Shown piece by piece: positions 35,240-45,924 of a DNA stretch of 64,000 nt. Under the pieces are notes generated by a model. It was not told the origin of the DNA and ran no database searches. It saw nothing but the letters and a program-made list of their open reading frames with translations. Both the position numbers and the translations under genes were made by a program. The DNA lies in contig NZ_QQNB01000002.1 of NCBI RefSeq assembly GCF_003345355.1, positions 496,001-560,000 of the forward strand, in the 5' to 3' direction. Each line of letters starts with the position of its first letter. Within the stretch, counting starts at the first letter, position 1. The DNA is from Sphingomonas aracearum (GTDB taxonomy: Bacteria > Pseudomonadota > Alphaproteobacteria > Sphingomonadales > Sphingomonadaceae).

Positions 35240-35608
35240 TTACTTCTTCTTGCCGGCGATCGGCTTGGCCTTGCCCTTGCGGGTGCGCGCATTGGTGTGC
35301 GTGCGCTGGCCGCGGACCGGCAGACCCTTGCGATGACGCAGGCCGCGATAGCAGGCCAGGTCCATCAGGCGCTTGATGTTCATCGCGGTTTCGCGACGAA
35401 GATCGCCTTCCACCGTGTGATCGGCGTCGATCGCCTCGCGGATCTGCAGCACTTCCTGATCGGTCAGGTCCTGCACGCGCGTTTCCGGGGCGATGCCCAG
35501 CTTCGTGGTCAGCTCCTGGGCCTTGGTGTTGCCAATGCCGTGGATGTAGGTCAGCGCGATCACCACGCGCTTGTTGGTCGGGATGTTGACACCCGCAATA
35601 CGTGCCAT
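35240..35608 (-). CDS. rpsM: 30S ribosomal protein S13
   Basis: A 122-residue head protein contacting the P-site t[24 protein letters not shown] starts at 35608; an in-frame codon 48 bases upstream would add non-family residues. The basic tail [20 protein letters not shown] lies near tRNA. First gene of the alpha cluster. It is separated from adk by an inserted two-component gene pair, with 162 bases upstream that must hold its promoter. Confidence 0.97.
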   Translation of the reverse strand: MARIAGVNIPTNKRVVIALTYIHGIGNTKAQELTTKLGIAPETRVQDLTDQEVLQIREAIDADHTVEGDLRRETAMNIKRLMDLACYRGLRHRKGLPVRGQRTHTNARTRKGKAKPIAGKKK

Positions 35609-35770
35609 GAACTTTGTTCTCCTAGCTCCACAAGGTGCGGCATGGCTGCCACGCACCCCATCTCATCGCGTTACACCCCGCATCACGCACGATAGCGGCG
35701 AGCGCGCGAGCGCGCCGCCGGACAGCGGTGGTTCGGGGTCTGGTGCAGGTAGGGGCGCGCAAACGCCGTG

Positions 35771-37147
35771 TCAAGCGATCGGTTCCGCAACCGGCCGCGC
35801 CGGCAGGAGGATGCGCGCCACGAGGCCCGGGGCATTGTCCGCCAGCTCGAACGCGCCGCCGTGCAGGCGCGTCACCGCCTCCACCAGCGCCAGGCCGAGC
35901 CCGGCGCCCGGCAGCGTCCGCGCGCCATCCAGCCGCCCGAACCGGCGCAGCGCCTGCGCCCGGTCGGCCTTCGCGATCCCCGGTCCGCGATCCTCCACCG
36001 CTATCGCCGGCCTCCCCTGCGCGTCCGACAAGCGCAGCGTGATCTCCCCGCCGCTCACCCCGTGGCGGAGCGCATTGTCGATCAGGTTCGTCACCGCCTG
36101 CGTGAGCAATTCGCGGTGCAGAGGCCGGGCCGCCGGGCGCGATTCGATCGAGACGGTGAAGGCAAGCCCGGCATCCTCCACCACCGGAGCATAGAGCTCG
36201 CCGATCTCCTCCACCAGCTCCGCCAGCGGCGTCGGGCTGAACCGGTCGCTTCCCACCGATTCGGAGCGGCTGATCTCCAGCAGGGTGGAAAGCATGCGCA
36301 GGACCAGGTCCGTTTCCGCCAGCAGGCCGGACAGCGCCGCCTCCCGCGCGCCCGCGTCCTCCGCCAGCGCCGCCGCCTCCGCCTTGCTGCGCAGCCGCGC
36401 CAGCGGGGAGCGCAGGTCGTGCGCCAGGCTGTCGGAAACGACCCGCACCTCGCCCATCAACCGCTCGATCTTGTCCAGCATCGCATCCAGCCGGTGCGCC
36501 AGCCGATCGAAGGCGTCGCCGCCGCCCTGCACGAGATGGCCGACCCGGGCCGAAAGGTCGCCCTGCCCCACCCCGTCGATCACCCGCACGATCCGCCCCA
36601 GGCGATTGCCGACATAGCGCGCCACCACCAGCCCGCCGCCCACGCCCAGCGCCAGCGACAGCAGCACCGCCAGCAACAGCGCCCGCTCGATCCCGCGCTG
36701 CTCCTGCGCCCAGTCGTTCAGCAGGTGCCCGCTGACCAGCCGCACCTGCCCGACCCGGCGCACGGTATAGCCGGCCTCATGTTGCGACCATGGCGCGGCA
36801 TCGGCGATGCCCCCGATCGTGAAGGACGGGCTGCCCGTCGCCAGCCGCATCCGCTGCGGACCTGCCCCCACGATCCGCCGCCCGTCCGCATCGACGAGCG
36901 CCGCGATCTGGAACGGGTCCGCGGGATCGTCCGCCTGGCGCAGCGCCGCGTCGAGCCCGCGACGCCCTCCGGTACGATAGATGCCGAGATATGTGTCCGC
37001 CTGCTCCATCGTGTCCCGGCGCAGCGCCTCCACGGCGACGCCGCGGACCTGCCGCCACACGAACCCGACCAGCACGACGTTGGAGATCAGCGCCAGCGCG
37101 ATCGCCAGCAGCGCGATGCGCGCGGTGACCGACAGCCGCAGCCGCAC
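35771..37147 (-). CDS. Two-component sensor histidine kinase
   Basis: A 458-residue membrane kinase. Transmembrane segments lie near residues 10-30 and 157-176, enclosing a periplasmic sensor region of about 125 residues with no family I recognise. A HAMP domain follows, then the dimerisation helix with phospho-acceptor H243 in SLAHDLRSPLARL, and ATP-binding motifs NLIDNALRHG (N358), VEDRGPGIA and GAGLGLALV. GTG start directly abuts the response regulator stop (TAGGTG). The pair sits between adk and rpsM, where no two-component genes are normally found. Signal unknown. Confidence 0.92.
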   Translation of the reverse strand: MRLRLSVTARIALLAIALALISNVVLVGFVWRQVRGVAVEALRRDTMEQADTYLGIYRTGGRRGLDAALRQADDPADPFQIAALVDADGRRIVGAGPQRMRLATGSPSFTIGGIADAAPWSQHEAGYTVRRVGQVRLVSGHLLNDWAQEQRGIERALLLAVLLSLALGVGGGLVVARYVGNRLGRIVRVIDGVGQGDLSARVGHLVQGGGDAFDRLAHRLDAMLDKIERLMGEVRVVSDSLAHDLRSPLARLRSKAEAAALAEDAGAREAALSGLLAETDLVLRMLSTLLEISRSESVGSDRFSPTPLAELVEEIGELYAPVVEDAGLAFTVSIESRPAARPLHRELLTQAVTNLIDNALRHGVSGGEITLRLSDAQGRPAIAVEDRGPGIAKADRAQALRRFGRLDGARTLPGAGLGLALVEAVTRLHGGAFELADNAPGLVARILLPARPVAEPIA

Positions 37148-37846
37148 CTAGCCGTCCGCCGACAGGCGGTAGCCGGCGCCACGTACCGTGTGGAGGATGG
37201 GGTCGCTGAACCCCTCCTCCAGCTTGCGGCGCAATCGGCCGATATGCACGTCCACCACGTTGCTGCCGGGGTCGAAATGGTAGTTCCAGATCTTCTCCAG
37301 CATCATCGTGCGCGTCACCACCTGTCCGGCGTGGCGCGCGAGATACTCGAGGAGGTTGAACTCCCGCGCGCCCAGCGGAATGGCGCGACCGGCGCGCGTC
37401 ACCGTGCGGGCCAGCAGGTCCATTTCCAGATCGCCGACCGTCAGCCTCGTCTGCTGGCTCGCCACCGCCGCGGTCTGGTTGTCCGAACGGCGCAGCAGCG
37501 CCTCCACCCGGGCGGACAGCTCCGCAAAGGAAAAGGGCTTGGTCAGGTAATCGTCCGCCCCGGCGTGCAGGCCGTCCACCCGATCGTCCACCGACCCCAG
37601 CGCCGACAGGACCAGCGTGGGCGTCATGATCCCGGCGGCGCGCACCGCATTGAGCATCGCCAGCCCGTCCAGCCCCGGCAGCATGCGATCGGCCACGATC
37701 AGGTCGAAGATGCCCTCGCTCGCCAGGAACAGGCCGTCGCGGCCGTTGCCGCAGGTCTCCACCGCATAGCCGGCCTCCGCCAGTCCCTTCGCCAGATAGG
37801 CGGAGGTGGCGGCATCATCCTCGACGATCAGGATCTTGCGGGTCAT
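37148..37846 (-). CDS. OmpR-family response regulator
   Basis: A 232-residue regulator with a receiver domain (phospho-acceptor D53 in VADRMLPG, D10/D11 acidic pocket, lysine in YLTKPF) and an OmpR-type winged helix (LGAREFNLLEYLARHAGQVVTR, then VDVHIGRLRRKL and the wing TVRGAGYRL). Partner of the kinase immediately downstream. Similar pairs (CopRS/CusRS- or QseBC-like) answer metal or envelope signals, but the target here cannot be told. A 278-base gap separates it from adk and should contain its promoter. Confidence 0.93.
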   Translation of the reverse strand: MTRKILIVEDDAATSAYLAKGLAEAGYAVETCGNGRDGLFLASEGIFDLIVADRMLPGLDGLAMLNAVRAAGIMTPTLVLSALGSVDDRVDGLHAGADDYLTKPFSFAELSARVEALLRRSDNQTAAVASQQTRLTVGDLEMDLLARTVTRAGRAIPLGAREFNLLEYLARHAGQVVTRTMMLEKIWNYHFDPGSNVVDVHIGRLRRKLEEGFSDPILHTVRGAGYRLSADG

Positions 37847-37881
37847 GGGCGTGCAATCTCGCCTCCCGCGGTACCGAAAAG

Positions 37882-37916
37882 CAAGACCGGCGGAAAGCAG
37901 ATGCCTTCCGCCGGCC
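37882..37916 (-). terminator. Hairpin with T-rich tail between adk and the response regulator
   Basis: On the minus strand CCGGCGGAA pairs with TTTCCGCCGG across a short loop, followed by TCTTGCTTTTC. It lies 209 bases after adk and 36 before the response regulator ATG, so it could end the spc transcript or be a leader attenuator. Confidence 0.5.
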
Positions 37917-38124
37917 CTCGACACCCCCGGGAGTTGTTCGGGTGCCGAACCGTGAAACTCGGGCGACCATGCCGGCCACGATTCGGTTCTAGCTACCCTC
38001 GCCTGCGCCTGCGGTGACGCGCACATGAAGAGTTCGTCATGTTGCGGTGCTCGAACGGGCACCGGCCGGCCGACACGCAAGCCCGGCCGGTCCAGCCCCC
38101 GCCGGCGCGCCGGGCGTCAACGCC

Positions 38125-38787
38125 TCACGCAGGCTCCGGCGCGTTGTCCAATATGCCTTCGATCGCCAGCGATACCTGGTCGATGTCCGCCATCCCGTCC
38201 ACGCGGCGGACCAACCCCCGCGCCTCGTAGATCGGCAGGATCGGGGCGGTCTTCGCCCGGTACTCCGCCATGCGCGTGCGGACGGTTTCGGCATTGTCGT
38301 CCGGCCGGCGCTTGAACTCGGTAGAGCCGCACACGTCGCACACGCCGGCCACGGCCGGCTGCTTGAACGTGTCATGATAGCCTGCCCCGCACTTGGCGCA
38401 GGTGTAGCGACCGGTGATGCGCTCCACGAGCGCCTCCTCGTCCACCTCCAGCTCGATGACGAAGTCGAGCTGGCGGCCCCGCTCGGCAAGCAGCAGGTCC
38501 AGCGCCTCGGCCTGCGCCGCGGTGCGCGGATAGCCGTCGAAGATCGCGCCGGTGCCCGTTTCCATCGCATCCAGCCGCTCGCCGATCAGCGCCGAGACGA
38601 TCGCGTCGGACACGAGCTCGCCACGCTCCATGATCGCCTTGACCTGCTGGCCGACGGGCGTGCCCGCATCCTTGGCGGCGCGCAGCATGTCCCCGGTGGA
38701 GAGCTGCACCATGCCGCGCCCGCTTTCCAGCCGGCTCGCCTGCGTGCCCTTGCCCGCCCCCGGCGGCCCCAGAAGGATGATGTTCAC
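38125..38787 (-). CDS. adk: Adenylate kinase
   Basis: A 220-residue long-form kinase interconverting ATP + AMP and 2 ADP. P-loop GPPGAGKGTQ (residues 7-16), AMP-binding STGDMLRAA, and a LID domain with four cysteines (YTCAKCGAGYH, GVCDVCGS) predicted to bind zinc. Starts with GTG at 38787, preceded by AGGGGGAG. Follows secY by 28 bases, as in most bacteria. Confidence 0.96.
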   Translation of the reverse strand: MNIILLGPPGAGKGTQASRLESGRGMVQLSTGDMLRAAKDAGTPVGQQVKAIMERGELVSDAIVSALIGERLDAMETGTGAIFDGYPRTAAQAEALDLLLAERGRQLDFVIELEVDEEALVERITGRYTCAKCGAGYHDTFKQPAVAGVCDVCGSTEFKRRPDDNAETVRTRMAEYRAKTAPILPIYEARGLVRRVDGMADIDQVSLAIEGILDNAPEPA

Positions 38788-38815
38788 CTCAGACAAACTC
38801 CCCCTTGGCGCCACG

Positions 38816-40180
<1,365 letters not shown>

Positions 40181-40196
40181 GTGAGTATCGGTCCTG

Positions 40197-40237
40197 GAAA
40201 CAAAAGCGGCGGGAAACGTTTAACCGCCCCGCCGCTC
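40197..40237 (-). terminator. Terminator-like hairpin between rplO and secY
   Basis: On the minus strand AGCGGCGGG (about 40236-40228) pairs with CCCGCCGCT (about 40212-40204), followed by TTTTGTTT. This is a convincing intrinsic terminator shape inside the spc operon, right before secY. It may act as an attenuator. Confidence 0.62.
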
Positions 40238-40311
40238 ATATAATCACGCAAGCGGGCTTGCCTAGCGGCTTCCCGACACCGGCCGGGAAGCACGCCGCAT
40301 CGTTCGCGGCC

Positions 40312-40851
40312 TCAGGCCTTGAACGACGCCTTGTGCGCCTGGCGCTCCTTGTACTTCACGCCCTTCTTGGCAGCGGCCTTCTCGGCGGCGGGCACGACTT
40401 CGATCACGTTGACCGAACCGCCCGCCTTCTCGATCGCCTCGCGCGCCGAACCGGAAACGCCGGCGACGGTGAACGTCAGCTTGGCGGTCAGCTCGCCCTT
40501 GGCCAGCACGCGAACGCCGTCCTTGCCGCCACGGGCCAGGCCAGCGGCCTTCAGCGTCTCGTGGTCCACCGTGTCGCCGGTCAGCTTGCCGGCATCCACC
40601 GCCTTCTGGATCGCGCCCAGGTTCACCTCGGCATAATCCTTGGCGAAGATGTTGTTGAAGCCGCGCTTCGGCAGACGCATGTGCAGCGGCATCTGGCCGC
40701 CCTCGAAGCCGGCGATGGACACGCCCTCGCGGCTCTTCTGGCCCTTCTGGCCGCGGCCGGCGGTCTTGCCCTTGCCGGAGCCGATGCCGCGGCCGACGCG
40801 GATCTTGGACTTGCGGGCGCCCTGGTTGTCGCGGAGATCATTCAGTTTCAT
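40312..40851 (-). CDS. rplO: 50S ribosomal protein L15
   Basis: A 179-residue L15 with the Gly/Lys-rich N terminus ([30 protein letters not shown]) and [10 protein letters not shown]. The C terminus is longer than in E. coli, with an Ala/Lys-rich stretch [15 protein letters not shown]. Start chosen at MKLNDL, three codons inside a longer frame. Both flanking gaps (161 and 131 bases) contain hairpins. Confidence 0.97.
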   Translation of the reverse strand: MKLNDLRDNQGARKSKIRVGRGIGSGKGKTAGRGQKGQKSREGVSIAGFEGGQMPLHMRLPKRGFNNIFAKDYAEVNLGAIQKAVDAGKLTGDTVDHETLKAAGLARGGKDGVRVLAKGELTAKLTFTVAGVSGSAREAIEKAGGSVNVIEVVPAAEKAAAKKGVKYKERQAHKASFKA

Positions 40852-40954
40852 GATATGCACTCGCTTTCGCTATGTTCGCGCGTTGATTGGAAGCGGCGGC
40901 GCATAGCGGCTTCCCGCCGCTCTGTCACCCCTCACCTACCCTTTGATACGCGAA

Positions 40955-41008
40955 ACGGCGCGGGATCGCCTGACCCCGCGCCGTCTCTTGTTCGCAACGA
41001 AGAAAGAG
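40955..41008 (-). other. Two tandem hairpins after rpmD
   Basis: On the minus strand, starting four bases past the rpmD stop, CTCTT-TC-TTCG pairs with CGAA-C-AAGAG. Then ACGGCGCGGG (40984-40975) pairs perfectly with CCCGCGCCGT (40964-40955). The first hairpin plus GACGGCG tail resembles the stop-adjacent repeat after rpoA and fusA. The second looks like a weak terminator. Confidence 0.5.
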
Positions 41009-41012
41009 GCGC

Positions 41013-41189
41013 TTAGTCCTCGATCTTCACCATGTGCGCGACCTTCTGGATCATGCCGCGCACCGCGGGCGTGTCCTCGAGCTCGCGGGTGCGATGCATC
41101 TTGTTGAGCCCGAGGCCGATCAGCGTCGCGCGCTGATCCTTCTCGCGGCGGATGGGCGAACCCGTCTGGGTGACCTTGATCGTCGCCAT
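41013..41189 (-). CDS. rpmD: 50S ribosomal protein L30
   Basis: A 58-residue L30: [20 protein letters not shown] then [23 protein letters not shown] and an end HMVKIED. The match to the family is end-to-end. In its usual place between rpsE (six bases upstream) and rplO. Too short to be obvious in a long-frame scan, but fully supported. Confidence 0.96.
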   Translation of the reverse strand: MATIKVTQTGSPIRREKDQRATLIGLGLNKMHRTRELEDTPAVRGMIQKVAHMVKIED

Positions 41190-41195
41190 GTCAGC

Positions 41196-41939
41196 TTACT
41201 CCACGATCGCCGCGGCTTCGGCCTCGGCGGTCTGCGCCGAAGCGCCCGCGCCGCGGCCGAGCAGGTCGGCGATCTTCTTGCCGCGCCGCTGTGCCACCGA
41301 CTTCGGCGAAGTCTGCGTGGTCAGCGCCTCGAAGGTGGCGCGGATCATGTTGTAGGGGTTCGACGTGCCGATCGACTTGGTCACCACATCGGCCACGCCC
41401 AGGCTCTCGAAGATGGCGCGCATCGGGCCACCCGCGATGATGCCGGTGCCCGCCGGAGCGGTGCGCACCGTCACGCGGCCGGCACCGAAGTGACCGTTGC
41501 CGTCATGATGCAGCGTGCGGCCGTCCTTCAGCGGAACGCGGACCATCGCCTTCTTCGCCGAAGCGGTCGCCTTGGAGATGGCTTCCGGCACTTCGCGCGC
41601 CTTGCCATGGCCGAAGCCGACCCGGCCCTTGCCGTCGCCCACGACGACCAGCGCCGCGAAGCCGAAGCGCTTGCCGCCCTTCACCGTCTTGGACACGCGG
41701 TTGATGTGGACGAGCTTCTCGATCAGCTCTTCGCCCTGCTCGTCGGTGTTGCCGCGACGATCGTCACGGCGACCCCGGTTGCCGTCACGGCCGCCACGAC
41801 CGCGATCGCCACCGCCGCCGCCCGGACCGCCACGGCCACGGCCGCCACGACCGCGCGGAGCGTCGTTGGTGGCCGGAGCTTCGCCGCCGACCTCGGCCGG
41901 CGCGCCCTGCTGCGCCTGGATATCGTTGGTGTCAGCCAT
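41196..41939 (-). CDS. rpsE: 30S ribosomal protein S5 with RGG-rich N-terminal extension
   Basis: The conserved S5 part starts near residue 70 ([20 protein letters not shown]) and includes [20 protein letters not shown] and [15 protein letters not shown]. Ahead of it is an extension of about 60 residues: an acidic, alanine-rich segment (residues 1-28), then an Arg/Gly-rich stretch (29-64, with motifs such as [10 protein letters not shown] and [12 protein letters not shown]). Total length is 247, against about 166 in E. coli. The extension resembles eukaryotic RGG RNA-binding regions and is likely flexible. Confidence 0.96.
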   Translation of the reverse strand: MADTNDIQAQQGAPAEVGGEAPATNDAPRGRGGRGRGGPGGGGGDRGRGGRDGNRGRRDDRRGNTDEQGEELIEKLVHINRVSKTVKGGKRFGFAALVVVGDGKGRVGFGHGKAREVPEAISKATASAKKAMVRVPLKDGRTLHHDGNGHFGAGRVTVRTAPAGTGIIAGGPMRAIFESLGVADVVTKSIGTSNPYNMIRATFEALTTQTSPKSVAQRRGKKIADLLGRGAGASAQTAEAEAAAIVE

Positions 41940-41941
41940 TC

Positions 41942-42298
41942 TCAGAACTCCAGACCGGCTTCGCGAGCCGCATCAGCCAGCGCCTTGACGCGGCCGTGGA
42001 ACAGGAAGCCGCCGCGATCGAACACGACCTGCGTCACGCCGGCAGCCTTGGCCGCCTCGGCGACCCGCTTGCCGACCTCGGACGCCGCCGAGACGTTGGC
42101 GCCGGACGTGCCGCGCACGTCCTTCTCCAGCGTCGAGGCGGAAGCCACGGTGCGGCCGGCCGCATCGTCGATCACCTGCGCATAAATGTGCTTGCCCGAA
42201 CGGTGCACCGACAGGCGCGGCCGACCACCCGAGCGCGCGCGCAGCGCGGTGCGGTTGCGGCGACGCCGCTTTTCGAAAAGGGAGAGACCCTTGGTCAT
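41942..42298 (-). CDS. rplR: 50S ribosomal protein L18
   Basis: A 118-residue 5S-rRNA-binding protein: [37 protein letters not shown] and the [24 protein letters not shown] end. ATG at 42298 overlaps the rplF stop (TGATG). An adjacent GTG one codon earlier is less likely. Confidence 0.97.
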   Translation of the reverse strand: MTKGLSLFEKRRRRNRTALRARSGGRPRLSVHRSGKHIYAQVIDDAAGRTVASASTLEKDVRGTSGANVSAASEVGKRVAEAAKAAGVTQVVFDRGGFLFHGRVKALADAAREAGLEF

Positions 42299-42831
42299 CA
42301 CTTCTTCTTCCCTTCCTTGCGGAAGATGTACTCGCCGTCGTACTTGATGCCCTTGCCCTTGTACGGCTCGGGCTTGCGCCAGCGACGGATCTCCGCGGCC
42401 AGCTGGCCGACCTTCTGCTTGTCCGACCCGGAAATCTCCACGGTCGTGTTATCCGGCGTCTTCACCTCCAGGCCTTCCGGCACGTCGATGTCGACATCGT
42501 GGCTGTAGCCGAGCTTCAGGTTCAGCTTGCGGCCCTGCGCGGCGGCGCGATAGCCCACGCCGTTGATCAACAGCTTCTTGGTGAAGCCCTCGGTGACGCC
42601 CGTCACCAGGTTCTGCACCAGCGTGCGCTGCATGCCCCAGAAGGCCCGCGCCTGCTTGCTGTCGTTGGCCGGCTGCACGCCGATCGAATCAGCCTGCACG
42701 TCGTAGCTGATGAGCTCCGACATGGTCAGCGACAGGGTGCCCTTGGGCCCCTTCACCGACAACTGGTTGCCGTTCACCGTCGCGGTCACGCCGGACGGGA
42801 TGGACACGCTCTTCTTGCCGATGCGGCTCAT
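42298..42831 (-). CDS. rplF: 50S ribosomal protein L6
   Basis: A 177-residue two-domain protein near the factor-binding site. [20 protein letters not shown] begins it, and the C-terminal domain has [23 protein letters not shown]. Overlaps rpsH upstream and rplR downstream by one base each. Confidence 0.97.
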   Translation of the reverse strand: MSRIGKKSVSIPSGVTATVNGNQLSVKGPKGTLSLTMSELISYDVQADSIGVQPANDSKQARAFWGMQRTLVQNLVTGVTEGFTKKLLINGVGYRAAAQGRKLNLKLGYSHDVDIDVPEGLEVKTPDNTTVEISGSDKQKVGQLAAEIRRWRKPEPYKGKGIKYDGEYIFRKEGKKK

Positions 42832-43226
42832 CAGAACACCTCCGCCAGCACTTCGCCGCCGACATTCTGCTCGCGCGCCTCGGCGTCGGACAGAACGCCC
42901 TTCGGCGTCGACACGATGGTGATGCCCAGGCCGTTCATCACCCGCGGCAGCTCCTGGCTGCCCGAATAGATGCGGCGGCCCGGCTTCGAGACGCGCGCGA
43001 CGTGCTTGATCGCCGGCTGGCCCTCGAAATACTTGAGCTCGATACGGACGCCCTTGGCGGGGCCCATGTCTTCTTCGCTGTAGCCACGGATATAGCCTTC
43101 GCGCTGCAACACGTCGAGCACGCGCGTGCGCAGCTTCGACGAGGGCGACACGACGGAATCCTTGCGCGCGCGCTGGCCGTTGCGGATGCGGGTGAGCAGG
43201 TCACCCAGGGGATCGGTCAAAGCCAT
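42831..43226 (-). CDS. rpsH: 30S ribosomal protein S8
   Basis: A 131-residue 16S-rRNA-binding protein ([20 protein letters not shown], and the C-terminal [22 protein letters not shown]). In E. coli S8 represses the spc operon by binding the rplE region; no such site was identified here. Ten bases downstream of rpsN. Confidence 0.97.
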   Translation of the reverse strand: MALTDPLGDLLTRIRNGQRARKDSVVSPSSKLRTRVLDVLQREGYIRGYSEEDMGPAKGVRIELKYFEGQPAIKHVARVSKPGRRIYSGSQELPRVMNGLGITIVSTPKGVLSDAEAREQNVGGEVLAEVF

Positions 43227-43236
43227 CTTCTGATCC

Positions 43237-43542
43237 TTACCAGCTCGACTTCACGACACCCGGGATCAGGCCCTTGTTGGCCAGATCGCGCAGCATGACG
43301 CGGGCAAGACGGAACTTGCGGTAGTAAGCGCGGGGACGACCCGTCAGCTCGCAGCGATTGCGGATGCGCGTCGGGTTCCCGTTGCGCGGGATCTCCGCCA
43401 TCTTCAGCCGGGCGATCATGCGCTCGCCATCGTCGAGCGACTCGTCGTTCGCGATCGCCTTGAGCGCGGCATACTTGCCGGCATACTTCTTCACGAGCTG
43501 CTTGCGGCGCTCGTTCTTGTTGATGGAACTCAGTTTCGCCAT
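43237..43542 (-). CDS. rpsN: 30S ribosomal protein S14 (zinc-free type)
   Basis: A 101-residue S14 of the long, cysteine-poor form ([48 protein letters not shown]). It lacks the CxxC pairs of the zinc-binding form. Eighteen bases after rplE. Confidence 0.97.
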   Translation of the reverse strand: MAKLSSINKNERRKQLVKKYAGKYAALKAIANDESLDDGERMIARLKMAEIPRNGNPTRIRNRCELTGRPRAYYRKFRLARVMLRDLANKGLIPGVVKSSW

Positions 43543-43560
43543 GGACTTAAGCTCTCTTCC

Positions 43561-44142
43561 TTACGCGGCCTGCTTCTGCTCGGTTTCCTGCTCCTGCGGG
43601 AACGGGAAGCCGAACAGGCGCAGCAGCTCGCGCGCTTCTTCGTCGGTCTTGGCGCTGGTCGTGACGATCACGTCCATGCCGCGGATGTTGTCGACCTTGT
43701 CGTAGCTGATTTCCGGGAAGATCAGCTGCTCCTTCAGGCCGCAGGCATAGTTGCCGCGGCCGTCGAACGACTTCGGGTTCAGGCCGCGGAAGTCACGCAC
43801 GCGCGGCAGCGCGATGTTGATGAAGCGGTCGAGGAACTCGTACATCCGCTCGCGGCGCAGCGTCACCTTGCAGCCAATCGGCATGCCCTCGCGCAGCTTG
43901 AACTGCGCGATCGACTTCTTGGCCTTGGTGATGACCGGCTTCTGGCCGGCGATCAGCTGCATCTCGGACGCGGCCTGGTCGACCTTCTTCTTGTCCTGCG
44001 TGGCCTCGCCCACGCCCATGTTCAGCACGATCTTCTCGATCCGCGGAACCTCAAGCGCGTTCTTGTAGCCGAACTTGTCGGTCATCGCCTGGATGATGCG
44101 ATCGTCATAGATCGCCTTCATGCGGGGCTTGTAATCAGCCAT
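43561..44142 (-). CDS. rplE: 50S ribosomal protein L5
   Basis: A 193-residue 5S-rRNA-binding protein ([65 protein letters not shown]). A C-terminal tail [12 protein letters not shown] extends beyond the typical end. Overlaps rplX by eight bases. Confidence 0.97.
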   Translation of the reverse strand: MADYKPRMKAIYDDRIIQAMTDKFGYKNALEVPRIEKIVLNMGVGEATQDKKKVDQAASEMQLIAGQKPVITKAKKSIAQFKLREGMPIGCKVTLRRERMYEFLDRFINIALPRVRDFRGLNPKSFDGRGNYACGLKEQLIFPEISYDKVDNIRGMDVIVTTSAKTDEEARELLRLFGFPFPQEQETEQKQAA

Positions 44143-44452
44143 CGATCTTGTCCCCCGTCTTCACGGCCACGCGGACCTTCTTGCCGTCCTGCGTCTCGAA
44201 ACGGACGCGGGTGGGCTTGCCGTCGGCGGTCACGTGCGCGACCTTGGAGACGTGCATCGGCGCCTCGAAACGGTCCAGGCCACCCTGCGGGTTCGCCTGG
44301 CTCGGCTTGGTGTGGCGCACGGCCACGTTCACGCCCGCAACGACGACCTTGCCGTCCTTGGGCATCGACTGGGTGACGGTGCCGGTCTTGCCCTTGTCCT
44401 TGCCGGACAGAACGATGACCTGGTCGCCCTTCTTGATCTTCGCAGCGGCCAT
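44135..44452 (-). CDS. rplX: 50S ribosomal protein L24
   Basis: A 105-residue assembly-initiator protein with a KOW motif ([20 protein letters not shown]). ATG at 44452 shares one base with the rplN stop (TAATG). The C terminus overlaps rplE. Confidence 0.97.
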   Translation of the reverse strand: MAAAKIKKGDQVIVLSGKDKGKTGTVTQSMPKDGKVVVAGVNVAVRHTKPSQANPQGGLDRFEAPMHVSKVAHVTADGKPTRVRFETQDGKKVRVAVKTGDKIDG

Positions 44453-44820
44453 TACAGCACCTCCGGAGCCAACGAGATGACCTTCATGTGACCCTTGCCA
44501 CGCAGCTCGCGCACGACCGGGCCGAAGATACGGGTGCCGATCGGCTCCTCGTTCTTGTTGACCAGAACGGCGGCGTTGCCGTCGAAGCGGATCACCGAGC
44601 CATCGGCGCGGCGGATGTCCTTGGCGGTGCGCACGATCACCGCGCGGTGAACGTCGCCCTTCTTCACGCGGCCACGCGGCTGCGCTTCCTTCACGGAGAC
44701 GACGATGATGTCGCCCACGCCTGCCGTGCGACGCTTGGACCCGCCAAGCACCTTGATGCACTGCACGCGCTTCGCGCCGCTGTTGTCAGCGACGTCGAGA
44801 TTCGACTGCATCTGGATCAT
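44452..44820 (-). CDS. rplN: 50S ribosomal protein L14
   Basis: A 122-residue L14, collinear with E. coli ([44 protein letters not shown]). The gap to rpsQ is 165 bases and contains a hairpin with a T6 tail, so rplN may begin a separately regulated segment (the usual start of the spc operon). Confidence 0.97.
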   Translation of the reverse strand: MIQMQSNLDVADNSGAKRVQCIKVLGGSKRRTAGVGDIIVVSVKEAQPRGRVKKGDVHRAVIVRTAKDIRRADGSVIRFDGNAAVLVNKNEEPIGTRIFGPVVRELRGKGHMKVISLAPEVL

Positions 44821-44865
44821 GGATCCAATTCCTTTCCCTGAGGCGGATACCGACCCGACCTCGCC

Positions 44866-44929
44866 TTAAAAAACGACCCCCGGCGCGAGCGCGAGCCCGA
44901 ACCGAGGGGAGCGGCCCTGTAACCGCTCC
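44866..44929 (-). terminator. Hairpins with T6 tract between rpsQ and rplN
   Basis: On the minus strand GGAGCGG pairs perfectly with CCGCTCC (44929-44908), followed by a GC-rich region whose CCCC/GGGG arms end in GTCGTTTTTT (T6 at 44873-44868). The layout suggests partial termination at the S10/spc operon boundary. Confidence 0.55.
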
Positions 44930-44985
44930 GTCATGGATTGGCAAGCCAACCCATCCCGCCGGCCGGGCGAACCCGGCCGCACGAG

Positions 44986-45258
44986 TTACGCGTCGACGTC
45001 CACGCGCTCCGGCGTCGCATGGGTGTTCACCCGCTCGATCACCTTCCAGGTCTTCAGCTTGGAGATCGGCGCGGTTTCTTCGATCCGCACGGTCTCGCCC
45101 TGCTTGAACTCGTTGCCCTCGTCATGGGCATGGTACTTCTTCGAACGGCGGATGATCTTGCCGTAGAGCGGGTGCTTCACCTTGCGCTCCACGTTCACCA
45201 CCACCGTCTTGTCGGTCTTGTCCGAGACGATCACCCCGGTCAGCACGCGCTTCGGCAT
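44986..45258 (-). CDS. rpsQ: 30S ribosomal protein S17
   Basis: A 90-residue S17 ([41 protein letters not shown]). Normal length with a short C-terminal tail ([10 protein letters not shown]). Last gene of the S10-type cluster, eleven bases after rpmC. Confidence 0.97.
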   Translation of the reverse strand: MPKRVLTGVIVSDKTDKTVVVNVERKVKHPLYGKIIRRSKKYHAHDEGNEFKQGETVRIEETAPISKLKTWKVIERVNTHATPERVDVDA

Positions 45259-45269
45259 GACTCTCTTCC

Positions 45270-45476
45270 TTACTTCGCTTCAGCCGAGCGCGCGCGCTCG
45301 GACTGCAGGGTCTTGATCCGCGCGATGTCGCGGCGGACTTCCTTGACGCGGCTCGCCTTTTCCAGCTGGTTGGTGGCCGCCTGGAAGCGCAGGTTGAACT
45401 GCTCGCGCTTCAGCTGGCCGAGCTGCTCGTTGAGCTGGTCGTCGGACTTGGTCTTCATGTCGTCGATCCGGGCCAT
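45270..45476 (-). CDS. rpmC: 50S ribosomal protein L29
   Basis: A 68-residue helical protein at the exit tunnel rim ([23 protein letters not shown], then [11 protein letters not shown]). One base separates it from rplP. Confidence 0.96.
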   Translation of the reverse strand: MARIDDMKTKSDDQLNEQLGQLKREQFNLRFQAATNQLEKASRVKEVRRDIARIKTLQSERARSAEAK

Positions 45477-45477
45477 C

Positions 45478-45912
45478 TTACATGACTCCCAGGTGCGAGG
45501 TGTCGCCCAGGCGGGCCACGACCTTGGTCTTGATCGGCAGCTTCATCGCCGCGCGGCTGAACGCCACGGCCGCGATGTCGCCGGGAACGCCGTCCAGCTC
45601 GAACAGGATGCGGCCCGGCTTGACGCGGGCGGCCCAGAACTCCGGCGAGCCCTTGCCCGAGCCCATGCGGACTTCGGCCGGCTTGGAGGAAACCGGAACG
45701 TCCGGGAACACGCGGATCCACAAGCGCCCCTGGCGCTTGATGTGGCGCGTGATCGCGCGGCGAGCCGCCTCGATCTGGCGAGCGGTAAGCCGCTCCGGCT
45801 CCAGGGCCTTGAGGCCGTAGGCGCCGAAGTTCAGCGTGGTGCCGCCCTTGGCGTCGCCGGAAATCCGGCCCTTGAACGCCTTGCGGAACTTGGTGCGCTT
45901 TGGTTGCAGCAC
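45478..45912 (-). CDS. rplP: 50S ribosomal protein L16
   Basis: A 144-residue protein near the A-site tRNA elbow ([53 protein letters not shown]). Arginine 82, the residue hydroxylated by RoxA/YcfD in other bacteria, is likely present in the RMGSGKG region. Twelve bases after rpsC. Confidence 0.97.
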   Translation of the reverse strand: MLQPKRTKFRKAFKGRISGDAKGGTTLNFGAYGLKALEPERLTARQIEAARRAITRHIKRQGRLWIRVFPDVPVSSKPAEVRMGSGKGSPEFWAARVKPGRILFELDGVPGDIAAVAFSRAAMKLPIKTKVVARLGDTSHLGVM

Positions 45913-45924
45913 TTCATCTACTCC

